This document shows positions 1 through 8,038 of a stretch of 64,000 nt of DNA, piece by piece (the stretch's first letter is position 1; the number at the start of each line of letters is the position of its first letter). The DNA lies in NCBI GenBank assembly GCA_020637635.1, contig JACKKB010000002.1:1-64000 (forward strand), in the 5' to 3' direction. A model generated the notes under the pieces. That model saw only the letters and a program-made list of their open reading frames with translations. It was not told the origin of the DNA and did not search any database. A program made the position numbers and the translations under genes. Source of the DNA: Albidovulum sp. GTDB lineage: Bacteria; Pseudomonadota; Alphaproteobacteria; Rhodobacterales; Rhodobacteraceae.

Positions 1-24
1 GCCCCATGGGCCGGCCCATGGGGC
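1..24. repeat. 24-bp perfect palindrome at the window edge
   Basis: Bases 1-12 are the exact reverse complement of bases 13-24, and a further GC-rich inverted repeat follows at about 26-41. It lies before the kinase gene. It could be an upstream terminator stem or part of a coding region cut by the window edge, because the kinase frame stays open back to base 1. Confidence 0.5.
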
Positions 25-93
25 GCCCCGCCCGGCGGGCTCCCGGTCGCGGCCTTCCCGCGCGAAGAGAGCCTCAGCGAAGCCCGAGCCATT

Positions 94-1104
94 ATGCCGA
101 CCGAAGCCACCTCGGCCCTCGTGACCGCCCCGCCAGTGATGGGCGCGGATGCCGCCGCCGCCCTCGCGCTGGCGCATTTCGGGCTGACGGGCACGCTCGC
201 GCCGCTCACCTCGGAGCGCGATCTGAACTTCCGCCTGACAGCACCCGACGGCACCCGCCATGTGCTGAAGATCGCCAATCCCGCCGAACCGCCCGCGGTG
301 ACGAACTTCCAGACCGAGGCTCTGCTGCATATCGCCCGCAGCGCGCCGGACCTGCCGGTGCCGCGCGTCGTGACGGCGCGGGACGGGCGCTGCGAGATCA
401 CGCTGCCGGCAGGCGGCACGCTCAGGCTCCTGACCTGGGTCGAGGGCACGCCTCTGCACGAGGTCCCGGCCGACCCGAAGCTGCGCCACGCTCTCGGGCA
501 GACGTCTGCCCGGCTCACTGGGGCGCTTGCGGACTTCGCCCACCCCGCCTCCGGCCACATGCTCCTCTGGGATGTCAAGAATGCAGGCGCGCTCGGACCG
601 ATGCTGCCCGCGATCGCCGATCCGCGCCTCGCCGCCATCGCCCGCGCCTGGCTCGATCATTTCGAAGCCCACGTGGCGCCCGGCCTGCACGCCCTGCCCT
701 GGCAGGTGGTCCACGCCGACCTGAACCCCTGGAACCTGCTCGTCGACCCCGAGACGGCCACGATCTCGGGCATCCTCGACTTCGGCGACATGGTGCGCAC
801 GCCGCGGATATGCGATCTCGCCGTCGCCGCCTCCTACCATGTCGACGCCGCTAACCCGGTCCGGGCCCTGGCCGATATCGTCGGCGGCTGGACCTCGGTC
901 ATGCCGCTTCTGCCGGGCGAGGCGGCGATGCTGCTCGATCTCGTGGCGATGAGGATGGTCACCACCGTGGCCCTGGCAAGCTGGCGCGCCGCCCGCTATC
1001 CGGAGAATGCCGCCTATATCCTGCGCAACCTGCCCGCCTCCTCGGCCGGGCTCGCCGCCTTGACCGCGCTCGGACGCGGGCGCGACTGGAGGGATCTCGC
1101 ATGA
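94..1104 (+). CDS. phosphotransferase (APH/hydroxylysine-kinase-like)
   Basis: A 336-residue kinase of the aminoglycoside phosphotransferase / choline kinase fold. The catalytic loop HADLNPWN is at residues 207-214 (Asp209 as catalytic base), and the metal-binding DFGD is at 229-232. The N-lobe lysine is probably in HVLKI near residue 59. The next gene is a class III PLP enzyme that overlaps by 4 bp. In the family, this pairing (sometimes a fusion) is typical of hydroxylysine kinase plus phospho-lyase, so a small hydroxyamine or amino alcohol is the inferred substrate. The frame stays open upstream to the window edge without a convincing ribosome binding site, so the start at 94 is provisional and the protein may be longer. 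Confidence 0.8.
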   Translation: MPTEATSALVTAPPVMGADAAAALALAHFGLTGTLAPLTSERDLNFRLTAPDGTRHVLKIANPAEPPAVTNFQTEALLHIARSAPDLPVPRVVTARDGRCEITLPAGGTLRLLTWVEGTPLHEVPADPKLRHALGQTSARLTGALADFAHPASGHMLLWDVKNAGALGPMLPAIADPRLAAIARAWLDHFEAHVAPGLHALPWQVVHADLNPWNLLVDPETATISGILDFGDMVRTPRICDLAVAASYHVDAANPVRALADIVGGWTSVMPLLPGEAAMLLDLVAMRMVTTVALASWRAARYPENAAYILRNLPASSAGLAALTALGRGRDWRDLA

Positions 1105-2414
1105 CCGAACCGATGCCGAATGCCTATGTCCCCGGCAAGGGGGCGCTCGCCCCGGCCGAGGCGGCGCTGGTCGAACGGCGGCTGCGCCTTCTCGGCCCCG
1201 CCTACCGGCTCTTCTACGAGACGCCCGTGCATCTGGTGCGCGGCGAGGGTGTCTGGCTCTACGACCCCGAGGGCAACGCCTATCTCGACACCTACAACAA
1301 CGTGGCCTCGGTCGGGCACAGCCACCCCCATGTGGTCGCCGCGATGGCCCGCCAGGCCGGCACGCTCGCCAGCCACACGCGCTATCTGCACGAGACGATC
1401 CTCGACTATTCCGAACGGCTGCTGGCGACGTTTCCGGCGCCGCTCGAACATGTCATGTTCACCTGCACCGGGTCGGAGGCGAACGACCTTGCGCTGCGCA
1501 TCGCCCGCCACCGAACCGGAGGCACGGGCGTCATCGTGACCGAGAACGCCTATCACGGCGTGACGCTCGCGGTCTCGACGATCTCGCCCTCGCTCGGGCC
1601 CGGCGTCCCCTCCGCGGACTGGGTGCGGGTGATCCCGCCGCCCGACCCGCGCCGGCTCGGCCCCGATACCGGCGCCGCCTTTGCCGACGAGGTGCGCCGG
1701 GCGATCGCGGAGCTGACGGCAGCCGGCATCCGTCCGGCCGCGCTCATCGTCGACACGATCTTTTCCTCCGACGGCGTCTTCGCTGCGCCCGAGGGATTGC
1801 TGGCCCCGGCGGCCGAGGCGATCCGCGCCGCGGGCGGGCTCTTCATCGCCGACGAGGTGCAGCCGGGCTTCGGGCGTACCGGCACGGCGATGTGGGGCTT
1901 TCAACGCCACGGCGTGGTGCCCGACATGGTTTCGCTCGGCAAACCCATGGGCAACGGCTATCCGGTCGCGGCCCTTGTCCTCTGCCCCGAGGTCGTCGCC
2001 GATTTCGGTGCGCGCGGACGCTACTTCAACACCTTCGGCGGCAATGCCGTGGCGGCTGCCGTGGCGGCTGCCGTGCTCGACGTCATCGAGACCGAGGGGC
2101 TGCAGGAAAACGCGTTGCGCACCGGCGCCCGTTTCGCCGAGGCACTGCAGTCGCTCGCCGCGCGCCACGATGCCCTTGGCCAGATCCGCGGCGCGGGTCT
2201 CTTCCTCGGCGTCGACATCGTCACCGAGGGCGCCCCCGACAGCGCGCTTGCGGCGCGGGTCGTGAACGACCTGCGGGCCGCCCGCGTGCTGATATCGGCC
2301 ACCGGTCCGGCAGCCCACGTTCTGAAGATCCGCCCGCCGCTCGTCTTCGACCGCGACCACGCCGATCTCTTCTGCGAAAGGCTGGATACCGTGCTCACGG
2401 TGCTCGGCCGCTAG
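1101..2414 (+). CDS. class III PLP-dependent enzyme (aminotransferase / phospho-lyase-like)
   Basis: A 437-residue fold-type I PLP enzyme. The PLP lysine is K281 in SLGKPMGNGYP, the cofactor-ring aspartate is D251 in DEVQPGFGRTG, and the phosphate-binding GSEAN lies near 124-128. It overlaps the upstream kinase by ATGA, so the two are probably translationally coupled. Class III members that pair with an APH-type kinase include ethanolamine-phosphate and 5-phosphohydroxylysine phospho-lyases, which eliminate phosphate and ammonia instead of transaminating. That activity is inferred from context; an ordinary aminotransferase is the alternative. Its stop codon shares the palindrome CTAG with the stop of the convergent GAPDH-like gene. 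Confidence 0.85.
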   Translation: MTEPMPNAYVPGKGALAPAEAALVERRLRLLGPAYRLFYETPVHLVRGEGVWLYDPEGNAYLDTYNNVASVGHSHPHVVAAMARQAGTLASHTRYLHETILDYSERLLATFPAPLEHVMFTCTGSEANDLALRIARHRTGGTGVIVTENAYHGVTLAVSTISPSLGPGVPSADWVRVIPPPDPRRLGPDTGAAFADEVRRAIAELTAAGIRPAALIVDTIFSSDGVFAAPEGLLAPAAEAIRAAGGLFIADEVQPGFGRTGTAMWGFQRHGVVPDMVSLGKPMGNGYPVAALVLCPEVVADFGARGRYFNTFGGNAVAAAVAAAVLDVIETEGLQENALRTGARFAEALQSLAARHDALGQIRGAGLFLGVDIVTEGAPDSALAARVVNDLRAARVLISATGPAAHVLKIRPPLVFDRDHADLFCERLDTVLTVLGR

Positions 2415-3397
2415 AGCCGCGCCATCAGTCGCGCAACGTCGAGCATCCGGTTCGAAAAGCCCCACTCGTTGTCATACCAACCGAAAAGACGCACCAGACC
2501 GCCCGCCGTCACATGCGTTTCGGGCAGTGCCATGACGATGCTCTCGGGACGCGCGCGCAGGTCCGAGGAGACGAGCGGCCGTGTCGTCGTGCCGATGACA
2601 CCGCCTGCCCCGGCAAGCACCGCATTGACCGCGTCGCGGCCGGGTCTCTCGCGGGTCATCACCGCGAGATCCACGGCCGAGACCGAGGCCGTCGGCACCC
2701 GTACGGCCGCGCCCTCGATCCGACCGGCAATCTCCGGCAGCACCACGTCGAGCAGCCGCTGCGCCGAGGTCGTCGTCGGCACCATCGACAGCGCCGCCGC
2801 GCGGCTGCGGGCAAAATCGGCGCCCGGGGCATCGACCGTCGGCTGGCTGCCCGTATAGCAGTGGATGGTCGTCATCCAGCCGGTCTCGATCCCCCAGTGC
2901 CGCTCGATGAGCCGCGCGAGCGGTGCCAGCGCATTGGTGGTGCAGGAGGCGTTCGAAACGATCCGGTGCGCGCCTGTCAGGCGCTCCTCGTTGGCGCCGA
3001 GCACCAGCGTGATGTCGGCACTTGCGGAAGGGCCCGAGACGAGCACGCGGCGCGCACCGGCGCGAAGTCCCGCCTCGGCCCAGCTGCGCTCGCCGCCGAG
3101 CCCGGTGCATTCGAGCACGATGTCGATATCGCCGAGATCGAGCGCCGACAGGTCGCGCACCGCGCTGAGGCGGATCGGCCGTCCGTCGACCACGATCGCC
3201 TCGGCGTCGAGGCGCACTTCGCCCGGCCAGGGGCCGAACGTGCTGTCGAATTCGAAGAGATAGGCGGCCATCTCCGGCCGGGCGATATCGTTGATCGCGA
3301 CGATCTCGATATCGTCATGGCGCCTGTCCGAAAGCGCCGCCCTGAGCACCGAACGGCCAATCCGGCCAAAACCGTTGATCGCCACTCTGAGCGCCAT
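2411..3397 (-). CDS. glyceraldehyde-3-phosphate dehydrogenase-like protein (divergent)
   Basis: About 328 residues when started at the Met that opens MALRVAINGFGRIGR; a longer frame begins 20 codons upstream but adds sequence not typical of the family. The N-terminal NAD-binding motif INGFGRIGR, the catalytic NASCTTN (Cys152) and His179 are intact, as is the C-terminal WYDNEWGFSNRM. It differs from classical GapA at several places: DSTFG replaces the usual DSTHG, and the phosphate-site region is AALSMVPTTTSAQR instead of the usual GASQNIIPSSTG. It is therefore a member of the GAPDH / erythrose-4-phosphate dehydrogenase superfamily with uncertain substrate. It sits alone with no glycolytic neighbours (pgk, tkt), which also argues against a central glycolysis copy. 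Confidence 0.85.
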   Translation of the reverse strand: MALRVAINGFGRIGRSVLRAALSDRRHDDIEIVAINDIARPEMAAYLFEFDSTFGPWPGEVRLDAEAIVVDGRPIRLSAVRDLSALDLGDIDIVLECTGLGGERSWAEAGLRAGARRVLVSGPSASADITLVLGANEERLTGAHRIVSNASCTTNALAPLARLIERHWGIETGWMTTIHCYTGSQPTVDAPGADFARSRAAALSMVPTTTSAQRLLDVVLPEIAGRIEGAAVRVPTASVSAVDLAVMTRERPGRDAVNAVLAGAGGVIGTTTRPLVSSDLRARPESIVMALPETHVTAGGLVRLFGWYDNEWGFSNRMLDVARLMARL

Positions 3398-3457
3398 TGC
3401 TGCCTCCTTGCCCTCGCCGCATCCAGAGCATGATGTCTGGCGGAGTGCAACGGGCAC

Positions 3458-4102
3458 TCAGCGGATCGCCTCCATCAGCGCGTCCGCTGCCCGACAGTCG
3501 CGCGCCACGTCGAGACCGCAGGAACGGAACGCGAGGTCGCGCGTCATGCAGATGCGGACCTCGTCGATCCTCCCGGCCGCGCAGACGACCGTGACCATGG
3601 TCGGATCGAGCCCGGGATTCGCCTCGATGAATGCGTCCTCGACGACCCGCGCCGGAAGTTTCACGTCTTTCCGAAGATTGAGGAAGACATCTGGAATGCT
3701 GACCTTTTCGTAGGCCTCCCGCGAGAGATCGAAGTAGTCGCGCGCCGCCATTCCGGCGCAGGTGCCATGCTTCTTCCACTCGTGCCAGGCAAGCCCCGCA
3801 GAGCCCATCACATCGGTCATCGCCCCGGTTTCGCTCCGGCTCGCGGGGCGGACCGACGTCCGGCAATAGCTCGGCCAGCCGCTTTCGAACTGCGGCCAGA
3901 GCCCGTGCAGCGTGAAGGCATATTCGTGCCGCGGGTCGCATTGGTCGTCCTTGCGGGCGTCGCCCTCGGTCGCGCAGTAGCTCGGCGACCAGCCGAGCGA
4001 GAGCACGTAGTAGTCAAACCTCCCGGCAGGTTCGCCCTCGCCCTGCGCGGCGCCGGCGGCCAGCAAGGACGCTGACAGCGCGAGGGCAAGGATGCGGTGC
4101 AT
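3458..4102 (-). CDS. ribonuclease T2 family protein, secreted
   Basis: 214 residues with an N-terminal signal peptide (MHRILALALSASLLAAGAAQ). Both catalytic signatures of the RNase T2 family are present: CAS I as LHGLWPQF and CAS II as WHEWKKHGTC. Several cysteines fit a disulfide-bonded periplasmic enzyme. These enzymes cleave single-stranded RNA through a 2',3'-cyclic intermediate; the bacterial relative RNase I acts in the periplasm. The much longer open frame running on upstream is antisense to dnaX and is not coding. It is divergent from the TrcR-like gene, with about 120 bp between the two starts. Confidence 0.88.
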   Translation of the reverse strand: MHRILALALSASLLAAGAAQGEGEPAGRFDYYVLSLGWSPSYCATEGDARKDDQCDPRHEYAFTLHGLWPQFESGWPSYCRTSVRPASRSETGAMTDVMGSAGLAWHEWKKHGTCAGMAARDYFDLSREAYEKVSIPDVFLNLRKDVKLPARVVEDAFIEANPGLDPTMVTVVCAAGRIDEVRICMTRDLAFRSCGLDVARDCRAADALMEAIR

Positions 4103-4129
4103 TTTCTCTTCCCTCCGAAACCCTGAAGG

Positions 4130-4135
4130 ATTATA
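4130..4135 (-). promoter_or_regulatory. perfect -10 hexamer before the RNase T2 gene
   Basis: The minus strand reads TATAAT 28 bp upstream of the RNase T2 start. No good -35 hexamer is visible 16-18 bp upstream (GTTTTC is the best), so the promoter call rests on the -10 alone. Confidence 0.35.
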
Positions 4136-4225
4136 TAGCGCCCGACTTCCCCGAAAACGAGGAAAGGCGGCCCGAGGGCCGCAGCCGTTTTCCCGGCCCG
4201 GGAGAGATTTGTAAAGGAGTGCCGC

Positions 4226-4996
4226 ATGACAAAACCGCTTATGGCCAAGGCCACTGCCGTGTGGCTGGTCGACAACACAACGCTGAGCTTCAGGCAGATC
4301 GCAGAATTCTGCGGCCTGCACGAGCTTGAGGTTCAGGGCATCGCCGACGGCGATGTGGCCGCCGGCGTGAAGGGCTTCGACCCGATCGCGAACAACCAGC
4401 TCGAACCGGGCGAGATCGAAAAGGCCGAATCCGATCCCGCCTACCGGTTGAAGCTGAAGTTCAACCCCGCCGCGCTGGGCGAGGAAAAGCGCCGCGGGCC
4501 CCGCTACACGCCGCTCTCGAAGCGTCAGGACCGGCCGGCGGCGATCCTCTGGCTGGTGAAGTTCCACCCCGAGCTTGCCGACGCGCAGATCTCGAAACTC
4601 GTCGGCACGACCAAGCCGACGATCGCCTCGATCCGCGACCGCACGCACTGGAACATCGGCAACATCACCCCGATCGATCCCGTTGCACTCGGCCTTTGCC
4701 GGCAGTCGGAGCTTGATGCCGCTGTCCAGAAGGCGGCCAAGAAGAAGGCGGCCGATGGCGCGGTGATGACCGACGACGAACGCCGCAAGCTCGTCTCGAC
4801 CGAGCAGTCGCTCGGCATGGCCCCGGAACCGAAGATGCCGAGCTCGATCGCCGGGCTCGAGAACTTCACGCTCTCCGATGCCGCCGAGGAGGAAGAGAAG
4901 AACCCGGCCGACTATTCCAACGCCGACAGCTTCTTCAACCTGCCCGACGCCGAGGACGATGACGAAGACGAGGACGAAGGCGAGAAGCGCCGCTGA
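4226..4996 (+). CDS. DUF1013 family protein, TrcR-type cell cycle regulator
   Basis: 256 residues. The start is supported by AAAGGAG at 4213-4219. The N-terminal half contains helix-turn-helix-like segments (SFRQIAEFCGLHELEVQGIADG and, nearer the middle, DAQISKLVGTTKPTIASIRDRTHW). The last about 25 residues are strongly acidic (runs of D/E). This fits DUF1013, an alphaproteobacterial family that current annotation calls cell cycle transcriptional regulator TrcR. It probably acts as a DNA-binding regulator in the cytoplasm; the acidic tail may be an interaction surface. It lies directly upstream of dnaX, in keeping with a growth or cell-cycle role. Confidence 0.8.
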   Translation: MTKPLMAKATAVWLVDNTTLSFRQIAEFCGLHELEVQGIADGDVAAGVKGFDPIANNQLEPGEIEKAESDPAYRLKLKFNPAALGEEKRRGPRYTPLSKRQDRPAAILWLVKFHPELADAQISKLVGTTKPTIASIRDRTHWNIGNITPIDPVALGLCRQSELDAAVQKAAKKKAADGAVMTDDERRKLVSTEQSLGMAPEPKMPSSIAGLENFTLSDAAEEEEKNPADYSNADSFFNLPDAEDDDEDEDEGEKRR

Positions 4997-5020
4997 GCGG
5001 CCGGTCGACCGTCCGGCTCC

Positions 5021-5090
5021 GGGGCCGCCCTTTCCGGGGCCGCCCAGTCCGGGGCCGCCCAGTCCGGGGCCGCCCAGTCCGGGGCCGCCC
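5021..5090. repeat. 15-bp tandem repeat, about 4.7 copies
   Basis: Units of GGGGCCGCCC plus a 5-bp linker (TTTCC once, then AGTCC) begin at 5021, 5036, 5051, 5066 and, partially, 5081. The repeat lies in the gap between the DUF1013 gene and dnaX. The translated open frames across it are low-complexity Pro/Gly and do not look like protein. Confidence 0.9.
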
Positions 5091-5233
5091 TGGCGGCGTG
5101 ATGCGGCCGGGCGGGGCCGCACCGGTGCGGCAGGCAGGTTCGGAGCGCCCGCGTTCAGGCCCGTGCGCCCATCGGGTGGACGCGCGCCCGGCCGCGGCCT
5201 AACCTCGCCTCGATCCGAATCCGGGATGACCAG

Positions 5234-7003
5234 ATGAGCGAAACCACCGGGACCGGCTACCAGGTCCTCGCCCGCAAGTACCGCCCCGAAACCTTCGCCG
5301 ACCTGGTGGGCCAGGACGCCATGGTGCGGACGCTGAAGAATGCCTTTGCGGCGGACCGCATCGCCCAGGCATTCATCATGACCGGAATCCGGGGAACGGG
5401 AAAGACGACGACCGCCCGGATCATCGCCAAGGGCATGAACTGCATCGGCCCCGATGGCACCGGCGGCGCCACGACCGATCCCTGCGGCACCTGCGAACAC
5501 TGCCTGGCGATCATGGAAGGCCGCCATGTCGACGTGATGGAGATGGATGCGGCCTCGCGCACCGGCGTGGGCGACATCCGCGAGATCATCGAGAGCGTTC
5601 ATTACCGCGCCGCCAGCGCGCGCTACAAGATCTACATCATCGACGAGGTTCACATGCTGTCGACGAGCGCGTTCAACGCGCTTCTGAAGACGCTCGAGGA
5701 ACCGCCCGCCCATGTGAAATTCATCTTCGCCACGACCGAGATCCGCAAGGTGCCGGTGACGGTGCTGTCGCGCTGCCAGCGTTTCGACCTGCGCCGGATC
5801 GAGCCCGAGGTGATGATCGCGCTTCTGAGGAAGATCGCCGGCGCCGAGAAGGCCGAGATCAGCGACGAGGCACTTGCCCTCATCACCCGGGCCGCCGAGG
5901 GCTCGGCGCGGGATGCGACCTCGCTGCTCGACCAGGCGATCAGCCATGGCGCGGGCGCAACGACGGCCGATCAGGTCCGCGCCATGCTCGGCCTTGCCGA
6001 CCGCGGGCGGGTCCTCGACCTGTTCGACCGGATCGTGAAGGGCGACGCGCCGGGCGCCCTGAACGAGCTCGGCGCGCAGTATTCCGACGGCGCCGACCCG
6101 ATCGTCGTGCTGCGCGATCTGGCCGAGATCACGCATTGGGTCAGCGTCATCAAGATCACGCCCGAAGCTGCCGACGATCCGACCGTGCCGCCCGACGAAC
6201 GCAGCCGAGGCCAGGCCATGGCCGGTGCGTTGCCGATGCGGGTTCTCACCCGGATGTGGCAGATGCTGCTGAAAGCGCTCGACGAGGTCGCGACGGCGCC
6301 GAACGCGATGATGGCGGCCGAGATGGCGGTCATCCGTCTGACCCATGTCGCCGATCTTCCCGATCCCGAACAGCTTCTCCGGCGGCTGCAGGACGGACCC
6401 GGCCCGGCGGGCGCGGACCCCGCCCCGCGGGGCGGCGGAGGTTCCGCGGGGACACGCGCCGAGGCCGCTCTGCCGCCGGCCGCAGCCGGCGTCTCCGGCA
6501 CGCCCCCCCGCCCGCAGGGCAACGGCGGAGGCGCGACGGCGCTGGCCCGCTCGCCCGAGGTCGCGCTGGCGCGCTACGCCAGCTTTCCGGCCGTGCTCGA
6601 ACTGATCCGTGCCAACCGCGACGTGAAGCTTCTCCTCGAGGTCGAGAGCGGTGTCAGGCTCGTCCGTTACGCCCCCGGCAGGATCGAGTTCGAGCCCGCC
6701 GGAGAGGCCCCGCCCGATCTCGCCGCAACGCTCGCGGCCCGGCTGCAGAGCTGGACCGGCGTGCGCTGGGGGGTCTCGGTCGTCTCGGGCGGCGGCGCGC
6801 CGACCATCCGCGAGGAACGCGAGGCGCGCACCCGCGCGGTGCGCGAGAAGGCCGGGGATCACCCGCTGGTCCAGGCGGTTTTCGCGGCCTTTCCCAAAGC
6901 GAGGATCGTCGAGGTCCGAACCCCGGAAGGAGCCCGGGCCGCGATCGCGGCCGAGGCACTGCCAGAGGTCGAGGACGACTGGGATCCGTTCGAGGAAGAC
7001 TGA
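5234..7003 (+). CDS. dnaX: DNA polymerase III subunit gamma/tau
   Basis: 589-residue clamp-loader ATPase. The Walker A GIRGTGKTT is at about 51-59, followed by a zinc module (Cys in MNC and DPCGTCEHC), Walker B IIDEVH with adjacent LLKTLEEPP, sensor 1 FIFATTE and the arginine-finger SRCQRF. Domain III is followed by a Pro/Gly/Ala-rich linker (about 390-435) and a C-terminal tau-like region. It loads the beta clamp and ties the polymerase core to the helicase. No long A-run that would suggest the E. coli-type gamma frameshift was noticed. It is followed by ybaB and recR in the common dnaX-ybaB-recR order. Confidence 0.97.
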   Translation: MSETTGTGYQVLARKYRPETFADLVGQDAMVRTLKNAFAADRIAQAFIMTGIRGTGKTTTARIIAKGMNCIGPDGTGGATTDPCGTCEHCLAIMEGRHVDVMEMDAASRTGVGDIREIIESVHYRAASARYKIYIIDEVHMLSTSAFNALLKTLEEPPAHVKFIFATTEIRKVPVTVLSRCQRFDLRRIEPEVMIALLRKIAGAEKAEISDEALALITRAAEGSARDATSLLDQAISHGAGATTADQVRAMLGLADRGRVLDLFDRIVKGDAPGALNELGAQYSDGADPIVVLRDLAEITHWVSVIKITPEAADDPTVPPDERSRGQAMAGALPMRVLTRMWQMLLKALDEVATAPNAMMAAEMAVIRLTHVADLPDPEQLLRRLQDGPGPAGADPAPRGGGGSAGTRAEAALPPAAAGVSGTPPRPQGNGGGATALARSPEVALARYASFPAVLELIRANRDVKLLLEVESGVRLVRYAPGRIEFEPAGEAPPDLAATLAARLQSWTGVRWGVSVVSGGGAPTIREEREARTRAVREKAGDHPLVQAVFAAFPKARIVEVRTPEGARAAIAAEALPEVEDDWDPFEED

Positions 7004-7073
7004 CCGCGCCCCGCCCTTGTCCGGGCGGTCGCCCGCCCGTATCTAGAGACCACCGATATCTGAGGAGAAGACC

Positions 7074-7418
7074 ATGCTGAAGGGACTGGGCGGGCTTGGC
7101 GACATGGCCAAGATGATGAAGACCGCACAGGAGATGCAGGCCAAGATGGCCGCGCTGACCGAGGAGATGGACCGGATCACCGTCACCGGCGAAAGCGGCG
7201 CGGGTCTCGTGCGGGCGGTTTGCTCGGCCAAGGGCGAGCTGAAATCGCTCGACATCGACCCCACGATCTTCCAGCCCTCGGAAAAGGAAGTGGTCGAGGA
7301 CCTGATCCTGGCGGCGATCAAGGACGCGCAGAAGCGCGCCCAGGAACGGATGCAGCAGGAACAGGCACGGATGATGCAGGACCTCGGCCTGCCCGCCGAC
7401 GTCAAGCTTCCGTTCTGA
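7074..7418 (+). CDS. ybaB: YbaB/EbfC family nucleoid-associated protein
   Basis: 114 residues, the usual length. The start is fixed by GAGGAG at 7062-7067. Family features are present: a Gly-rich start, the Met/Gln-rich helix KTAQEMQAKMAALTEEM, then the short beta strands ITVTGESGAGLV and the long C-terminal helix. The family forms small DNA-binding dimers and is regularly encoded between dnaX and recR, as here. A role in nucleoid organisation or recombination support is established for relatives only. Confidence 0.95.
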   Translation: MLKGLGGLGDMAKMMKTAQEMQAKMAALTEEMDRITVTGESGAGLVRAVCSAKGELKSLDIDPTIFQPSEKEVVEDLILAAIKDAQKRAQERMQQEQARMMQDLGLPADVKLPF

Positions 7419-7434
7419 GAACCGCCCGCGCGCG

Positions 7435-8034
7435 ATGACCGACGCCCCCCGCGATATCGAGGCCCTGATCGCGCTGATGGCCCGCCTGCCGGGGCTCGGC
7501 CCCCGGTCCGCCCGCCGCGCGGTGCTGCACCTGATCAAGAAGCGCGGTCAGGTGATGGCGCCGCTGGCCGAGGCGCTTGCCGCCGTCGCGACCTCCGCCC
7601 GCGAATGCGCGACCTGCGGCAACATCGGCACCTCCGACACCTGCGATATCTGCCGCGACGAGCGCCGTGCAACCGGCGAGATCTGCGTGGTCGAGGATGT
7701 GGCCGATCTCTGGGCGATGGAGCGCGGCCACGCCTTCAAGGGCCGCTACCACGTGCTCGGCGGCACGCTTTCGGCACTCGACGCCATCGGCCCCGACGAA
7801 TTGCGCATCCCCCGGCTCGTGACCCGCGTGCGCGAGGAAGGTATCCGCGAGGTGATCCTCGCCCTGAATGCCACCGTCGACGGCCAGACAACCGCGCATT
7901 ACATTGCCGAGGCACTCGAAGGGCTTGGCATCGCCGTCACCTCGCTTGCCCAGGGCGTGCCCGTGGGCGGCGAGCTCGACTACCTCGACGACGGCACGAT
8001 CCAGGCCGCGCTCAGGGCGCGCAAGACGGTCTGA
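7435..8034 (+). CDS. recR: recombination protein RecR
   Basis: 199 residues, the typical size. It has the N-terminal helix-hairpin-helix (LMARLPGLGPRSARRA), the four-cysteine zinc finger CATC...CDIC, and the Toprim domain beginning EICVVEDVADLWAME with the downstream LALNATVDGQTT. RecR acts with RecO (and RecF) to load RecA on SSB-coated gaps. It starts 16 bp after ybaB stops, so cotranscription with dnaX-ybaB is likely. Confidence 0.97.
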   Translation: MTDAPRDIEALIALMARLPGLGPRSARRAVLHLIKKRGQVMAPLAEALAAVATSARECATCGNIGTSDTCDICRDERRATGEICVVEDVADLWAMERGHAFKGRYHVLGGTLSALDAIGPDELRIPRLVTRVREEGIREVILALNATVDGQTTAHYIAEALEGLGIAVTSLAQGVPVGGELDYLDDGTIQAALRARKTV

Positions 8035-8038
8035 CGCC

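Noticed and set aside
6..854. 282-codon open frame overlapping the kinase gene
   Set aside because: Arg/Pro-rich shadow frame; the kinase frame has the catalytic motifs.
5021..5090. CRISPR-like array
   Set aside because: The units are 15-bp contiguous tandem copies with no unique spacers.
4997..5233. SRP RNA (ffs) near dnaX
   Set aside because: Some alphaproteobacteria carry ffs near dnaX, but the conserved GGTCAGG...GGAAGGAAGCAGCC core is absent here and after dnaX.
4103..6862. Upstream extension of the RNase T2 frame, giving 1134 codons
   Set aside because: The extension is antisense to dnaX and DUF1013. The signal peptide at MHRIL and the family length place the start at 4102.
5234..7003. 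Programmed frameshift in dnaX
   Set aside because: No A-rich slippery run was seen, and the full-length product is continuous.
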